Counted from the first letter of the stretch, positions 9,453 to 18,079 are shown. The stretch: 64,000 nt of DNA from Bradyrhizobiaceae bacterium Ga0074131 (GCA_001464035.1 LNEC01000019.1:310001-374000), one strand, 5' to 3'. Numbers and translations are program-made. Notes: generated from the sequence alone by a model not told the origin.

Positions 9453-10976
9453 CTACGGCGCCGGCGGCGGAACGTTGGCGGAATACCATTCCCGAAGCGG
9501 CGCCAGCACCGGGTGCGCCAGCGAACGGGTGAGATAGGTCCAGATCCGGGGCTGATGACGCAGATATTGCGGCTTGCCGTCGCGCCGGTTGAGCCGGGCA
9601 AAGGTGCCGAGCAGCCGCGTGTTCCGCTGCGCCGACATGATGGCGTAGAGTTCGGCGAATTGAGCCGGATCGAAGCTGTCGTCGGCCGCGCGCCGCGCCT
9701 TGATGTAGCGCGTGAGCAGCGCGAGTTCGAGCGTTTCGGGGATGTCGATCCGCGCATCCTGCAGCAGCGACGCCAGATCGTAGCTGGCCGGTCCGAGCAC
9801 GGCATCCTGAAAATCGATGATGCCGACCCGCGCGATGTCCTGGCGATCGCCGAGCCAGATCAGGTTAGGTGAATGAAAGTCGCGCATCACCCAGGTTCTG
9901 GGCGCCGCCGCGGGCTTCGCCAGCAGGTCGCGCCACATCGTGACGAAGGCGGCACGCAGATCGTCGCCCGGATCAGCGGCGCGATCCGGCAGGTACCATT
10001 CGAGCATCAGCCCGATCTCGACCAGCAGCGCTTCGGTGTCGAAAACCGGAATGGTGTAAGTCAGTTGCGGCGTCAGCGGCAGCGTCTCCGGCAGCGGCTC
10101 GCGATGCAGCGCCGCCAGCAGGTCGGTGGCGGCTTCATAGCGCTCCGCGATGGGAGCGGGCGGATCACCCTCGACAAATCCCGCCGTGCCGAAATCCTCG
10201 GTGATCAGAAATCCGGCGTCGATGTCGGCGTGACGAATCGCCGGCGCCGAGAAGCCGCGTTCGCGCAGGCCTCCCGCCACGGCGACGAACGGCTTGACGT
10301 CCTCGGCCAGGTGCACCGCGGCGCTGTAGGATTTTCCGTGATAGACCGCCGGCCCGTCGGGCCGCGGCGGTGAATTCATCAGGATCACGACGCCGTCGTC
10401 GCGGATCAGCCGCGCATAGGAACGGATCGATGCGTCGCCGGGCATGCGCCGGCGGCTGGCCTCGAGATAGCCGGCGCCGTCGAGAAACTGCCGCATCGTC
10501 TGAAGTCTTGCGACCTGCGCGGCCGCCTTGCCGTAGCCGGTGATTTCCGCAGCGCGCGCGGTCGACCCCAGCGCCGGGCGATGGCTGAGCGCGATGTCGA
10601 TGCGGTCTTCCGCAAGCGCGCCGCCGGCACGTTCCGGCCATTCGATCAGCACCACCGTGCCCTCGGGCAACGGCGACAGTCCGATCTCCTCCAGTTCGGC
10701 GGGGTCGTTGACGCGGTAAAGATCGGCGTGAACCAGCGGAAAGGGGCCAAGGTCATAGCTTTGCGCCAGCGTGAAGGTCGGGCTTGGAACCTCCAGCGCG
10801 TCGTCGTCGGTGAGATAGCGGATCAGGGCGCGCGCCGCTGCGGTCTTGCCGGCGCCGAGATCGCCCGACAGGGTGACGACGTCACCGGGTCCGATCAGCA
10901 AAGCGAGGTCGGCCATCAGATGCGCCGTCGCGGTCTCGTTCGACAGCGCCAGTGAGAATGTCGTGGGGATGATCAT
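9453..10976 (-). CDS. tsaE: TsaE-AmgK fusion: t6A ATPase domain plus aminoglycoside-type sugar kinase
   Basis: Two-domain protein of 507 residues. Residues 1 to about 150 form TsaE, the ATPase that drives TsaB/TsaD to install threonylcarbamoyl on tRNA A37 (Walker A GDLGAGKTA, then VPSPTFTL and IEWPERAG). From about residue 165 to the end is an APH-fold kinase resembling AmgK, the anomeric MurNAc/GlcNAc kinase. Its Brenner-type motif reads RDFHSPN (the usual His replaced by Met in VMRDFHSPN) and its metal-binding motif IIDFQDA. This fusion is known in alphaproteobacteria. The ATG overlaps the divL stop (ATGA). tsaB lies in this window at 57 kb and the likely partner enzyme murU at 8.2 kb. Confidence 0.92.
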   Translation of the reverse strand: MIIPTTFSLALSNETATAHLMADLALLIGPGDVVTLSGDLGAGKTAAARALIRYLTDDDALEVPSPTFTLAQSYDLGPFPLVHADLYRVNDPAELEEIGLSPLPEGTVVLIEWPERAGGALAEDRIDIALSHRPALGSTARAAEITGYGKAAAQVARLQTMRQFLDGAGYLEASRRRMPGDASIRSYARLIRDDGVVILMNSPPRPDGPAVYHGKSYSAAVHLAEDVKPFVAVAGGLRERGFSAPAIRHADIDAGFLITEDFGTAGFVEGDPPAPIAERYEAATDLLAALHREPLPETLPLTPQLTYTIPVFDTEALLVEIGLMLEWYLPDRAADPGDDLRAAFVTMWRDLLAKPAAAPRTWVMRDFHSPNLIWLGDRQDIARVGIIDFQDAVLGPASYDLASLLQDARIDIPETLELALLTRYIKARRAADDSFDPAQFAELYAIMSAQRNTRLLGTFARLNRRDGKPQYLRHQPRIWTYLTRSLAHPVLAPLREWYSANVPPPAP

Positions 10977-13480
10977 TCCGCGGCGTGACGATGCGCGGCC
11001 TGATCGATCGGAAAGTCGCAGGTGACGGTCGTGCCCCTGCCGACGATCGAATCGACGCTCACCTTGCCGCCGTGCAACTCGACAAAGGAGCGCACCAGCG
11101 ACAGGCCGAGGCCGGCGCCACGATGTTTCGAGCCGTTGGAATGACTCTCGAACCAGTCGAACACCTTGTCCTTGACGTCGGGCGGAATGCCCGGCCCCGA
11201 ATCGGTCACGGTGAAGACCACGCTGTGTTCGGTTCGCCGGGCGCTCAGGCGGACCGTCGCGTCCTGCGGCGAGAATCCGACGGCGTTGGCCAGCAGATTA
11301 TACAGGACCTGCACCACGCGGCGCTCGTCGCCGGTGAAGCTGCCGATATCGGCATCGACGTCGACCCTGAGTTCGATGCGATCGGTGGCTAGCCGGTCCT
11401 GGATGCCTTCGGCCGCGGCCTCGATGGTCTTGCGGATATCGATCGAGCCGAGATTGAGCGACATCGCGCCGGCGTCGATGGTGGCGAGATCGAGGATGTT
11501 GTTGATGATGGCGAGCAGCGCGTTGGTCGAGGCGGTGATGTAGCCGAGATATTCGGCCTGCTTCGGCATCAGGGGGCCGGTGGCGGGGTCGGCGAGGAAG
11601 TGCGCGAAGCCGATGATGGTGGTCAGCGGCGAGCGCAGTTCGTAGGACACGTGGTGGACGAAATCGACCTTCATCTGGTCGGCGGTCTCCAGCGCCTCGT
11701 TGCGTTCGCGCAGCGCGCGCTCGACGTTCTCGGTGTCGGTGATGTCCTGGAAGGTCAGCATGGTGGCGCCGTCGGGCAGCGGCATGGTCATGCAGTCCAG
11801 CACGCTGCCATCATTGCGCTCCAGCTTCAGCGGCACCTCGACCCGGTTCTCGATCGCGGTGATGGCTTCGCGAAGGGTTCGCCAGGCGGTCTCGTCGTCG
11901 AACAGCGGCTTGCACCAGGCCTCGACGGTCTCGATATGCGGCTGCTCGCGCAGCGCGTCGGGCGAGAGCTTCCACATCCTGGCGAAGGCCGGATTGAACA
12001 ATTGGGCGCGGCCATTGCTGCCGAACACCGCGACGGCTTCGGCGAGATTGTCGAGCGTTTCGCGCTGAACCCGGATCAGGCCGTCGAACCGGCGCGCCAG
12101 ATCGAGGCTTTCGGTGACGTCGTCGAACAGATAGGTGACGCCGCCTTCCGGATTCGGCGTGGTGACGACACGCAGCGCGCGGCCGTCGGGCAGATACCAG
12201 GTGTCCTTTTCCGGCTCCACCGCGCGATAGGCCTCGTGCAGCCTGGCCTTCCAGGCCCGGAAATCGGGCTGTTCCGGGACCTTGCGCGCGGCGCGCAGCC
12301 GGTCGAGTACGCTGGAATCGTCGGGATTGCCGTCGAGGAAGGCGCGGTCCAGGTCCCACAGCCGGCGATAGGAATCGTTGTAGAACGCCAGTCGCCGCTG
12401 GCCGTCGAACACGGCAACGCCGGACGACAGCTGATCCAGGGTCCGGCGATGCGCTTCCGCCATGCGCTCCAGCGCCGCGCGCAACGTGGTGGCCTCGGAG
12501 GCGTCGATAGCGATGCCGGCGCTGCCGGCGCCGATACTCATCGCGTGTACATCGTAGATGCGTCGCTCGCCGCCGACCACGATCGGAAGCCGCGCGGCGA
12601 AGGTCGCCTCGTTCTTCAAAGCCCGGTCCATGGAGCCGCGGTCGTCGCTGTCCAGCAGATCAAGGTTGCGATCGATCGCATCCGCGACGCTGACGCCATC
12701 GGTCGCCCGCGCATAGGCGGCGTTGGCGTAGCTGAGACGGCCCTTGGCCCCTTTGGCCCAGATCGGCCAGGGCGCCGCGGCGGCGAAACCGCGCAGAATC
12801 TCGGATTCCTCCGCGAGCGCCTTGTAGCGCAGGTTGGTCTCCGCCAGTTCGCGGCGCAAACCGCCGAGTTCGCGAATCCGCACGACGGCCTGGCCGCCGA
12901 TGGCGCGGCCCATGGCCTCCAGCGCGTGTCCGTTCGAGGTGGTGAGGTTGAGCAGGAAACTCTCGCCGGCTTCGCGCAGCGCGTCGACCGCATGGTCCAT
13001 CTGCAGCGCCGGCTCCGGCGGCAGCCAGCTTCCAAACGCCAGGATGCGCTGCGGCGAATCCTGCGCCAGCAGCAGCGAGGTATCGCCGCTGATCTGCGGG
13101 CGATTGTCGCCCGCGGGCCACGAGATCAGGATCTGGGGTTCCGCGAACAGCAATGCGCGGAGCCGGTCGGCCTGGACTTGCAGGTCCCCGATGTCGGCGC
13201 GCAGCCGCGCCTCATTGCTTGCCGCGCGCAGCCGCGTGCGCATCAGCAGGATCGCGGCCAACACCGAAAAGCCGAGCAGCGCGAGCGCGGTGGCCAATAT
13301 GACGAATTCCTGGTGATCGAGATCGAGCCAGGCCGCGATCACCTGAATCAACGGCGTCTCGGCGGCATGAGCCGATGCGACCGGCAGCAGCGCCGCGGTT
13401 GCAAGGGCCATCAGGCCGTTGCGTGCCAGTGATGTGCACGACAGCAGGGTCCGACGTATCGCCACGATTACGCCTGACAT
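10973..13480 (-). CDS. divL: DivL-type PAS sensor (histidine) kinase with tyrosine at the phosphorylation site
   Basis: Membrane-anchored sensor kinase of about 835 residues. It has an N-terminal signal-like segment, a transmembrane helix (ILATALALLGFSVLAAILL), several PAS domains (segments around GVAVFDGQRRLAFYN and EAVAVFGSNGRAQLFN), a DHp domain and a HATPase. The H-box reads HVSYELRSPLT, so the usual phospho-acceptor His is Tyr, exactly as in Caulobacter DivL, a cell-polarity regulator of CckA. The ATP-binding lid is intact (N box NLLANAV, G1 DSGPGI, G2 GAGLGLSLV). Start taken at 13480 (MSGVIVAIRR); the frame is open upstream but not convincing. It is translationally coupled to tsaE-amgK. 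Confidence 0.85.
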   Translation of the reverse strand: MSGVIVAIRRTLLSCTSLARNGLMALATAALLPVASAHAAETPLIQVIAAWLDLDHQEFVILATALALLGFSVLAAILLMRTRLRAASNEARLRADIGDLQVQADRLRALLFAEPQILISWPAGDNRPQISGDTSLLLAQDSPQRILAFGSWLPPEPALQMDHAVDALREAGESFLLNLTTSNGHALEAMGRAIGGQAVVRIRELGGLRRELAETNLRYKALAEESEILRGFAAAAPWPIWAKGAKGRLSYANAAYARATDGVSVADAIDRNLDLLDSDDRGSMDRALKNEATFAARLPIVVGGERRIYDVHAMSIGAGSAGIAIDASEATTLRAALERMAEAHRRTLDQLSSGVAVFDGQRRLAFYNDSYRRLWDLDRAFLDGNPDDSSVLDRLRAARKVPEQPDFRAWKARLHEAYRAVEPEKDTWYLPDGRALRVVTTPNPEGGVTYLFDDVTESLDLARRFDGLIRVQRETLDNLAEAVAVFGSNGRAQLFNPAFARMWKLSPDALREQPHIETVEAWCKPLFDDETAWRTLREAITAIENRVEVPLKLERNDGSVLDCMTMPLPDGATMLTFQDITDTENVERALRERNEALETADQMKVDFVHHVSYELRSPLTTIIGFAHFLADPATGPLMPKQAEYLGYITASTNALLAIINNILDLATIDAGAMSLNLGSIDIRKTIEAAAEGIQDRLATDRIELRVDVDADIGSFTGDERRVVQVLYNLLANAVGFSPQDATVRLSARRTEHSVVFTVTDSGPGIPPDVKDKVFDWFESHSNGSKHRGAGLGLSLVRSFVELHGGKVSVDSIVGRGTTVTCDFPIDQAAHRHAAE

Positions 13481-13716
13481 AATTTGTCCCAAACCACACG
13501 ACTTTACGCCCGGTGCCACGACCGCCGTTCGCGAATCGGACGACAATATCCCCAACGGGACTCGGTGGGTAAGAGTCCAGATCGTGAACGCAAATCCCGG
13601 TGCACAAAAATGGGCCGAAGCGACGCCTGCGGAAATCGATCCGGTAGAATTTGGCGGTACTTTTCGGCTCGATCGCACGGTCAGGTGGAACCGGCGGCGA
13701 GATGCGGTGTCACCCG
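13481..13716. other. Intergenic region upstream of divL and downstream of dut
   Basis: This 236-bp gap should hold the divL promoter. I see no tandem TTAA half-sites of the CtrA type, no clear hairpin terminator after dut, and no convincing small open frame. Confidence 0.5.
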
Positions 13717-14175
13717 CTAGCGGCCGGTCGATCCGAAACCGCCGGTGCCGCGGTCGGTGACTGAAAGGGCCGCAGCTGGAGCCAGTTCCGCCCTCGCCAC
13801 GGCGGCGATCACCATCTGAGCGATGCGCTCGCCGCGCCGGATCGGGAACGGGGCATCGCCATGATTGATCAGCAGCACGCCGATCTCGCCGCGATAATCC
13901 GCGTCGATGGTGCCGGGCGAGTTCAGCACTGTGACGCCGTGCTTGGCGGCCAGGCCGGAGCGCGGCCGGACCTGCGCCTCATAGCCCGGCGGCAGCGCGA
14001 TGGTGAGCGCGGTCGGGACCAGCGCGTATCTGCCGGGGGCGAGCACCATGGGTGCGTGTTCCGGCACCGCCGCCAGCAAATCGAGCCCCGCGGCATGCGC
14101 GCTCTGATAGGCCGGCAGCGCCAGGCCTTCGCCATGCGGCAATTGCCGAATCTCGACTTTGACGGCGACGCTCAC
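13717..14175 (-). CDS. dut: dUTP diphosphatase (dUTPase)
   Basis: Trimeric dUTPase of 152 residues that hydrolyses dUTP to dUMP, limiting uracil in DNA and feeding dTMP synthesis. Motif 2 with the catalytic environment (RPRSGLAAKHG), motif 3 (NSPGTIDADYRGE) and the glycine-rich C-terminal motif 5 (RGTGGFGSTGR) are all present. Translation begins at a GTG (14173-14175) that overlaps the coaBC stop as GTGA, so the two genes are coupled. The pairing of coaBC with dut is widespread in proteobacteria. Confidence 0.95.
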   Translation of the reverse strand: MSVAVKVEIRQLPHGEGLALPAYQSAHAAGLDLLAAVPEHAPMVLAPGRYALVPTALTIALPPGYEAQVRPRSGLAAKHGVTVLNSPGTIDADYRGEIGVLLINHGDAPFPIRRGERIAQMVIAAVARAELAPAAALSVTDRGTGGFGSTGR

Positions 14176-15611
14176 GAGGTTTTCTCCGGGGTCTTGACGC
14201 TCAGCGTCTCGGCGATCCGCCCCACCAGTTCGGTCGCGACCTGCTCTTTTGTCATGACCGGCCAGGAATCTACACTGATCGCGCCGCCGTCGCGGATCAG
14301 CAGGTGAACCGTGTTGCGGTCGCCGCCCATCACGCCGGTCGCAGGAGATACGTCGTTGGCGACGATCCAGTCGCAGCCCTTGCGCGCCAATTTGGCCTTG
14401 GCGTTGGCGATCAGATGCTCGGTCTCGGCGGCAAAGCCGATCACCAGCGGCGGGCGTTTTTCCCGCAGTTTCGAGATCGTCGCGAGAATATCGGGGTTTT
14501 CGACCAGCTGCAGCGGCGGCATTCCGGCTGATGTTTTTTTCAGCTTCTGTTCGCCCGCCTGGGCAACGCGCCAGTCGGCGACGGCGGCCGCGAAGATCGC
14601 GATATCCACCGGCAAGGACGCTTCCACCTGTGCCAGCATCTCGCGCGCGGACTCCACGTGCCTGACCCTTACCCCGGCGGGATCGTCGAGATCGACCGGG
14701 CCGGAGATCAAGGTGACGTCCGCGCCGGCCGCCTGCGCCGCCGTGGCGATGGCAAAACCCTGCTTGCCGGAGGAGCGGTTGGCGATGTAGCGCACGGGAT
14801 CGATCGGCTCGTGGGTGGGTCCTGCGGTAATCAGCACGTGTTTTCCCGCCAGCGGGCGCGGCGGCGGCGGCCGCAAGAGCTTTTCCACGGCGGCAGCGAT
14901 CTCCAGCGGCTCCGCCATCCGCCCGACGCCGGCTTCATGGGCTTCCGCCATTTCGCCGGCATTGGGTCCGATCATGGCGACACCGTCGCGGGCGAGCTGC
15001 GCGGTATTGCGGCGGGTTGCGGCATTGTTCCACATCAGGGGGTTCATCGCCGGCGCCAGCAGGATCGGCCGGTTGGCCGCCAGCAGAATCGCGCTAGCGA
15101 GATCGTCGGCATGGCCCTGCGCCATCTTGGCCATCAGGTCCGCGGTCGCAGGCGCCACCACGATCAGATCGCAGTCGCGGCCGAGGCGGATATGGCCGGC
15201 GTCGAACTCGCTCGATGGATCGAACAGATCAGTGTAGGCCCGCTCGTTCGACAGCGCGCTGGCGGAAAGTGGCGTGACGAATTGCTGGGCTGCGCGGGTG
15301 AGCACGCAGCGGACGTGAATTGACCGCTCCTTCAGCCGGCGGATCAGGTCCAGCGCCTTGTAGGCCGCGACGCCGCCGCCGATGATCAGGGTGACCCGGG
15401 CCTCATCGTGGGCACGCCGGGGAGCGCGCGATTGGGCGTCGGGCGCCGCCACGGAGGGTGCGCGCGCGGCGGATGATTCAGGACGACCCTGGATGAGGTC
15501 TCCCAGGATCACACGGACTTCCTCTTCCAGGGAACGGCCGTTTCCGGCCGAACGCAGCCGGAGATAGGTTTTGACGGTCTCGTCGAGCTTTCGGATGGTC
15601 AGGCTGGCCAT
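14172..15611 (-). CDS. coaBC: RHH-CoaBC: FitA-like DNA-binding domain fused to phosphopantothenoylcysteine decarboxylase/synthetase
   Basis: Coenzyme A biosynthesis enzyme of 479 residues. CoaB joins 4-phosphopantothenate to cysteine; CoaC decarboxylates the product using FMN. Residues 1 to about 43 (MASLTIRKLDETVK..., then GRSLEEEVRVILGDL) match the ribbon-helix-helix antitoxin FitA, followed by a linker to residue 70. CoaC spans about 72-245 with the active-site His segment GHIRLG and the PAMNPLMW motif. The segment that normally holds the catalytic ACG cysteine reads GEMAEAHEAGVGRM here. CoaB follows, with ITAGPTHEPIDPVRYI, AAVADWR and the KLKK lysine. The start ATG at 15611 opens directly onto the RHH domain. 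A perfect dyad lies 16-40 nt upstream. Confidence 0.92.
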   Translation of the reverse strand: MASLTIRKLDETVKTYLRLRSAGNGRSLEEEVRVILGDLIQGRPESSAARAPSVAAPDAQSRAPRRAHDEARVTLIIGGGVAAYKALDLIRRLKERSIHVRCVLTRAAQQFVTPLSASALSNERAYTDLFDPSSEFDAGHIRLGRDCDLIVVAPATADLMAKMAQGHADDLASAILLAANRPILLAPAMNPLMWNNAATRRNTAQLARDGVAMIGPNAGEMAEAHEAGVGRMAEPLEIAAAVEKLLRPPPPRPLAGKHVLITAGPTHEPIDPVRYIANRSSGKQGFAIATAAQAAGADVTLISGPVDLDDPAGVRVRHVESAREMLAQVEASLPVDIAIFAAAVADWRVAQAGEQKLKKTSAGMPPLQLVENPDILATISKLREKRPPLVIGFAAETEHLIANAKAKLARKGCDWIVANDVSPATGVMGGDRNTVHLLIRDGGAISVDSWPVMTKEQVATELVGRIAETLSVKTPEKTS

Positions 15612-15626
15612 GGGTGGGATCCGGAT

Positions 15627-15666
15627 GGTGTGATAGCAGTGATATCACACCGCGCATGCATTGCAA
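15627..15666 (-). promoter_or_regulatory. coaBC promoter overlapped by a perfect inverted repeat (candidate operator)
   Basis: Arms GGTGTGATA (15627-15635) and TATCACACC (15643-15651), separated by 7 nt, form a perfect 9-bp dyad. A second palindrome, GTGATATCAC, lies inside it (15639-15648). On the minus strand a -35 TTGCAA (15661-15666) and a -10 TATCAC (15639-15644) are spaced by 16 nt, so the dyad covers the -10 and start point. The half-site TGCTATCA (minus strand) equals, as I recall it, the published FitA half-site of Neisseria. Dyad: seen. Promoter and binding protein: inferred. Confidence 0.65.
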
Positions 15667-17241
15667 TCAAAGCTGCCGAACGGCGAACAGTATCGCGATG
15701 AACGTCCCCGCGATGATCCAGAGCGCCAGCGTGCGCCACCGGCTCTTGCGGCCCTCGGTCCGGCCCATCGCCGCGATCGTTTCCGGCGACAGCCGGATAC
15801 CCTCCCGGGTCATGGTTTCGAGTTGCTCCAGCACCGCGACCGACCGCGAGGCGATCGACGGCAGGGCGGCCAGCACCCGGCCCAGCTCGCCGGCGCCGGA
15901 CACCGCCCCCTCAATGCGTCCCACGGGGCCGAGATTGCGCTCGATCCATTCGCGGACCACGGGGTCGGCCACCTTCCAGATATCGAGTTTCGGATCAAAA
16001 CCGCGCGCGACGCCTTCGACCACCACCATGGTCTTCTGGAGCAGGATCAGTTCGGGTCGGGTGCGCATGTCGAACAGGCCGGTGACCTCGAGCAGCAAAG
16101 TCAGCAGCTTCGCCATCGAGATTTCTTCGGCGGTCCGGTTGTGGATCGGCTCGCCGATGGCGCGGATCGCCTGCGCGAAATTCTCCACCGAGTGATGCGC
16201 CGGCACATAGCCGGCCTCGAAATGCACTTCGGCGACGCGGCGATAATTGCGCGTGATGAATCCCAGGAGAATTTCGGCGAGGAAGCGGCGCTCCTTCATG
16301 CCGAGCCGGCCCATGATGCCGAAATCGACGGCGACCAGGCGGCCGGCGTCGTCGAGAAACAGATTGCCGGGGTGCATGTCGGCATGAAAGAAGCCGTCGC
16401 GCAGCGCATGGCGCAGGAAACTCTGGATCACCTTGCGCCCGAGCTCGGGCAGATCGACCTGCGCTTGCTCCAGCCGCGCATGGTCGCTCAGCGCGATGCC
16501 GTCGATCCATTCCATCGTCAGCACATTGTGCGTGGTGCGATCCCAGTCGACCATGGGAACGCGAAAATCCGGATCGTCGCGGGTATTTTCCGCCATCTCG
16601 GAAAGCGCTGCCGCCTCCAGCCGCAGATCCATCTCCATCGCGACCGAGCGCGACATCGTATTGATGACCTCGATCAGCCGCAGCCGCCGGGCTTCAGCCG
16701 AATGCGCTTCCGCATTGTGTGCGACGAAGAAAAAGTCGGCGAGGTCGCGGCGGAAACGCGCGGCGACGTCGGGCCGCAGCACCTTGACCGCCACCGATGT
16801 GCGGACGCCGCGCCGCTCGGTTTCAGCGCGATGCACCTGCGCGATCGAGGCCGCGGCGACCGCCGGTCCGAAGCTCGCAAACGCCTGCGCCACGGGGCGT
16901 TCCAGCGATGCCGCGATGACGGACTCGGCCTCGCTTTGCGCAAAGGGCGGCAGCCGGTCCTGCAGGCTTTCCAGATCTCGCGCCATGCCGGCGCCGACCA
17001 CGTCGGGCCGGGTGGCGAGAAACTGTCCGAGCTTGAGATAGGCCGGCCCGAGCCGGGTCAGCGCGCGCGACAGCCGCGGTCCGGATTTGGCGCCGGGGCG
17101 CTCGATCAGCCGGGCGATGCGCAACGCGAGTTGCCCCGGCGGCGGCACCAGCGAGGGATCGACCACGCTGAACACGCCCTCGCGCGCGAACACGAAACCG
17201 GCGCGGATGAGCCGCGCGATGTGGGTAATCGCGGAGATCAC
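15667..17241 (-). CDS. ubiB: UbiB family kinase-like protein of ubiquinone biosynthesis
   Basis: Atypical kinase/ATPase of the ABC1/ADCK family required for ubiquinone synthesis, about 524 residues. It shows the family's KxGQ motif (LKLGQFLATRP), the alanine-rich nucleotide loop (AAASIAQVHRA), the VKVLRP lysine and the catalytic/metal segments FFHADMHPGNLF and VDFGIMG. The C terminus ends in a hydrophobic helix (TLALWIIAGTFIAILFAV), anchoring it to the inner membrane. GTG at 17239-17241 overlaps the ubiE stop (GTGA), so I use it rather than any start inside ubiE. The longer open frame upstream is only ubiE read out of frame. Confidence 0.93.
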   Translation of the reverse strand: MISAITHIARLIRAGFVFAREGVFSVVDPSLVPPPGQLALRIARLIERPGAKSGPRLSRALTRLGPAYLKLGQFLATRPDVVGAGMARDLESLQDRLPPFAQSEAESVIAASLERPVAQAFASFGPAVAAASIAQVHRAETERRGVRTSVAVKVLRPDVAARFRRDLADFFFVAHNAEAHSAEARRLRLIEVINTMSRSVAMEMDLRLEAAALSEMAENTRDDPDFRVPMVDWDRTTHNVLTMEWIDGIALSDHARLEQAQVDLPELGRKVIQSFLRHALRDGFFHADMHPGNLFLDDAGRLVAVDFGIMGRLGMKERRFLAEILLGFITRNYRRVAEVHFEAGYVPAHHSVENFAQAIRAIGEPIHNRTAEEISMAKLLTLLLEVTGLFDMRTRPELILLQKTMVVVEGVARGFDPKLDIWKVADPVVREWIERNLGPVGRIEGAVSGAGELGRVLAALPSIASRSVAVLEQLETMTREGIRLSPETIAAMGRTEGRKSRWRTLALWIIAGTFIAILFAVRQL

Positions 17242-18002
17242 AAACGCCAGCCCGAATGCAATGCCACGATGCCGCCCGAAAAACTCTGCCAGCTGGTGCG
17301 GGAAAAGCCGGCCGTGCGCATCATCTCGGCGAACGCATTCGGCTTCGGGAATTTCCGGATCGATTCGACGAGGTATTGATAGGACTCGGCATCGCCGGTC
17401 ACGGCGCGCCCGAGCGGCGGAATCACCTTGAACGAGAACAGATCGTAGATCCGCTCGAGACCCGGCATGTCGACGGTGGAAAACTCCAGGCAGAGAAATC
17501 GCCCGCCCGGCTTCAGCACCCGATAGGCTTCGGCGAGCGCCAGGTCGATCCGCGGCACGTTGCGGATGCCGAATGCGATCGTGTAGGCGTCGAAGCTGCG
17601 ATCCGGGAACGCGAGCGCCTCGGCATTGCCCTCGACGAACGCCACCCGGTCGTCGAGATGCCGCTTCGCGGCGCGGGCGCGGCCGACCTGAAGCATGTCG
17701 GAATTGATGTCGCAGACGGTAGCCCGAAAGCCCGCGCCGGCCGCCCTGGCGGCGCGAAAGGCGATGTCGCCAGTGCCGCCGGCGACATCGAGCAGCGCAA
17801 ACGGCGTATCCCCGCGCGGCGGATTGAGCGCGTTGATCATCAGGCCTTTCCAGATCCGGTGCAGACCCGCCGACATCAGATCGTTCATCAGGTCGTAGCG
17901 CTGCGCCACGCTGTGGAACACATCGTTCACCAGCGTCTGCTTGTCCCTCAAGGGTACGTCCCTGAAGCCAAAATGCGTGGTCTGGTCCGGCCGATCCATC
18001 AA
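17238..18002 (-). CDS. ubiE: Ubiquinone/menaquinone C-methyltransferase UbiE
   Basis: SAM-dependent C-methyltransferase of 254 residues that methylates the demethylubiquinol ring. The nucleotide-binding motif LLDVAGGTGDIAFR, the N-terminal FGF(R)DVPLRDKQTLVNDVF and the motif GIRNVPRID are characteristic. It is coupled by a 4-nt overlap to ubiB and lies divergent from mutM across a 77-bp gap that must hold both promoters. Length and motifs are normal for the family. Confidence 0.95.
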   Translation of the reverse strand: MMDRPDQTTHFGFRDVPLRDKQTLVNDVFHSVAQRYDLMNDLMSAGLHRIWKGLMINALNPPRGDTPFALLDVAGGTGDIAFRAARAAGAGFRATVCDINSDMLQVGRARAAKRHLDDRVAFVEGNAEALAFPDRSFDAYTIAFGIRNVPRIDLALAEAYRVLKPGGRFLCLEFSTVDMPGLERIYDLFSFKVIPPLGRAVTGDAESYQYLVESIRKFPKPNAFAEMMRTAGFSRTSWQSFSGGIVALHSGWRL

Positions 18003-18079
18003 CTTTTCTCCAACGCCGGACCATAGCGTGCCCGCCGCAATGGCGCTATCACGTCACGTCCTCAAGGTGAACGCCCCCG

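Noticed and set aside
11600..13432. 610-codon open frame on the plus strand opposite divL
   Set aside because: It is antisense to a clearly conserved kinase and its translation has no family resemblance, being rich in Arg/Gly/Gln as expected of GC-rich shadow frames.
13481..13716. CtrA boxes upstream of divL
   Set aside because: No TTAA-N7-TTAA pair occurs in this gap.
15667..18024. 785-codon frame covering ubiB and ubiE
   Set aside because: Only the part up to GTG 17241 is UbiB; the rest is ubiE read in the wrong frame.
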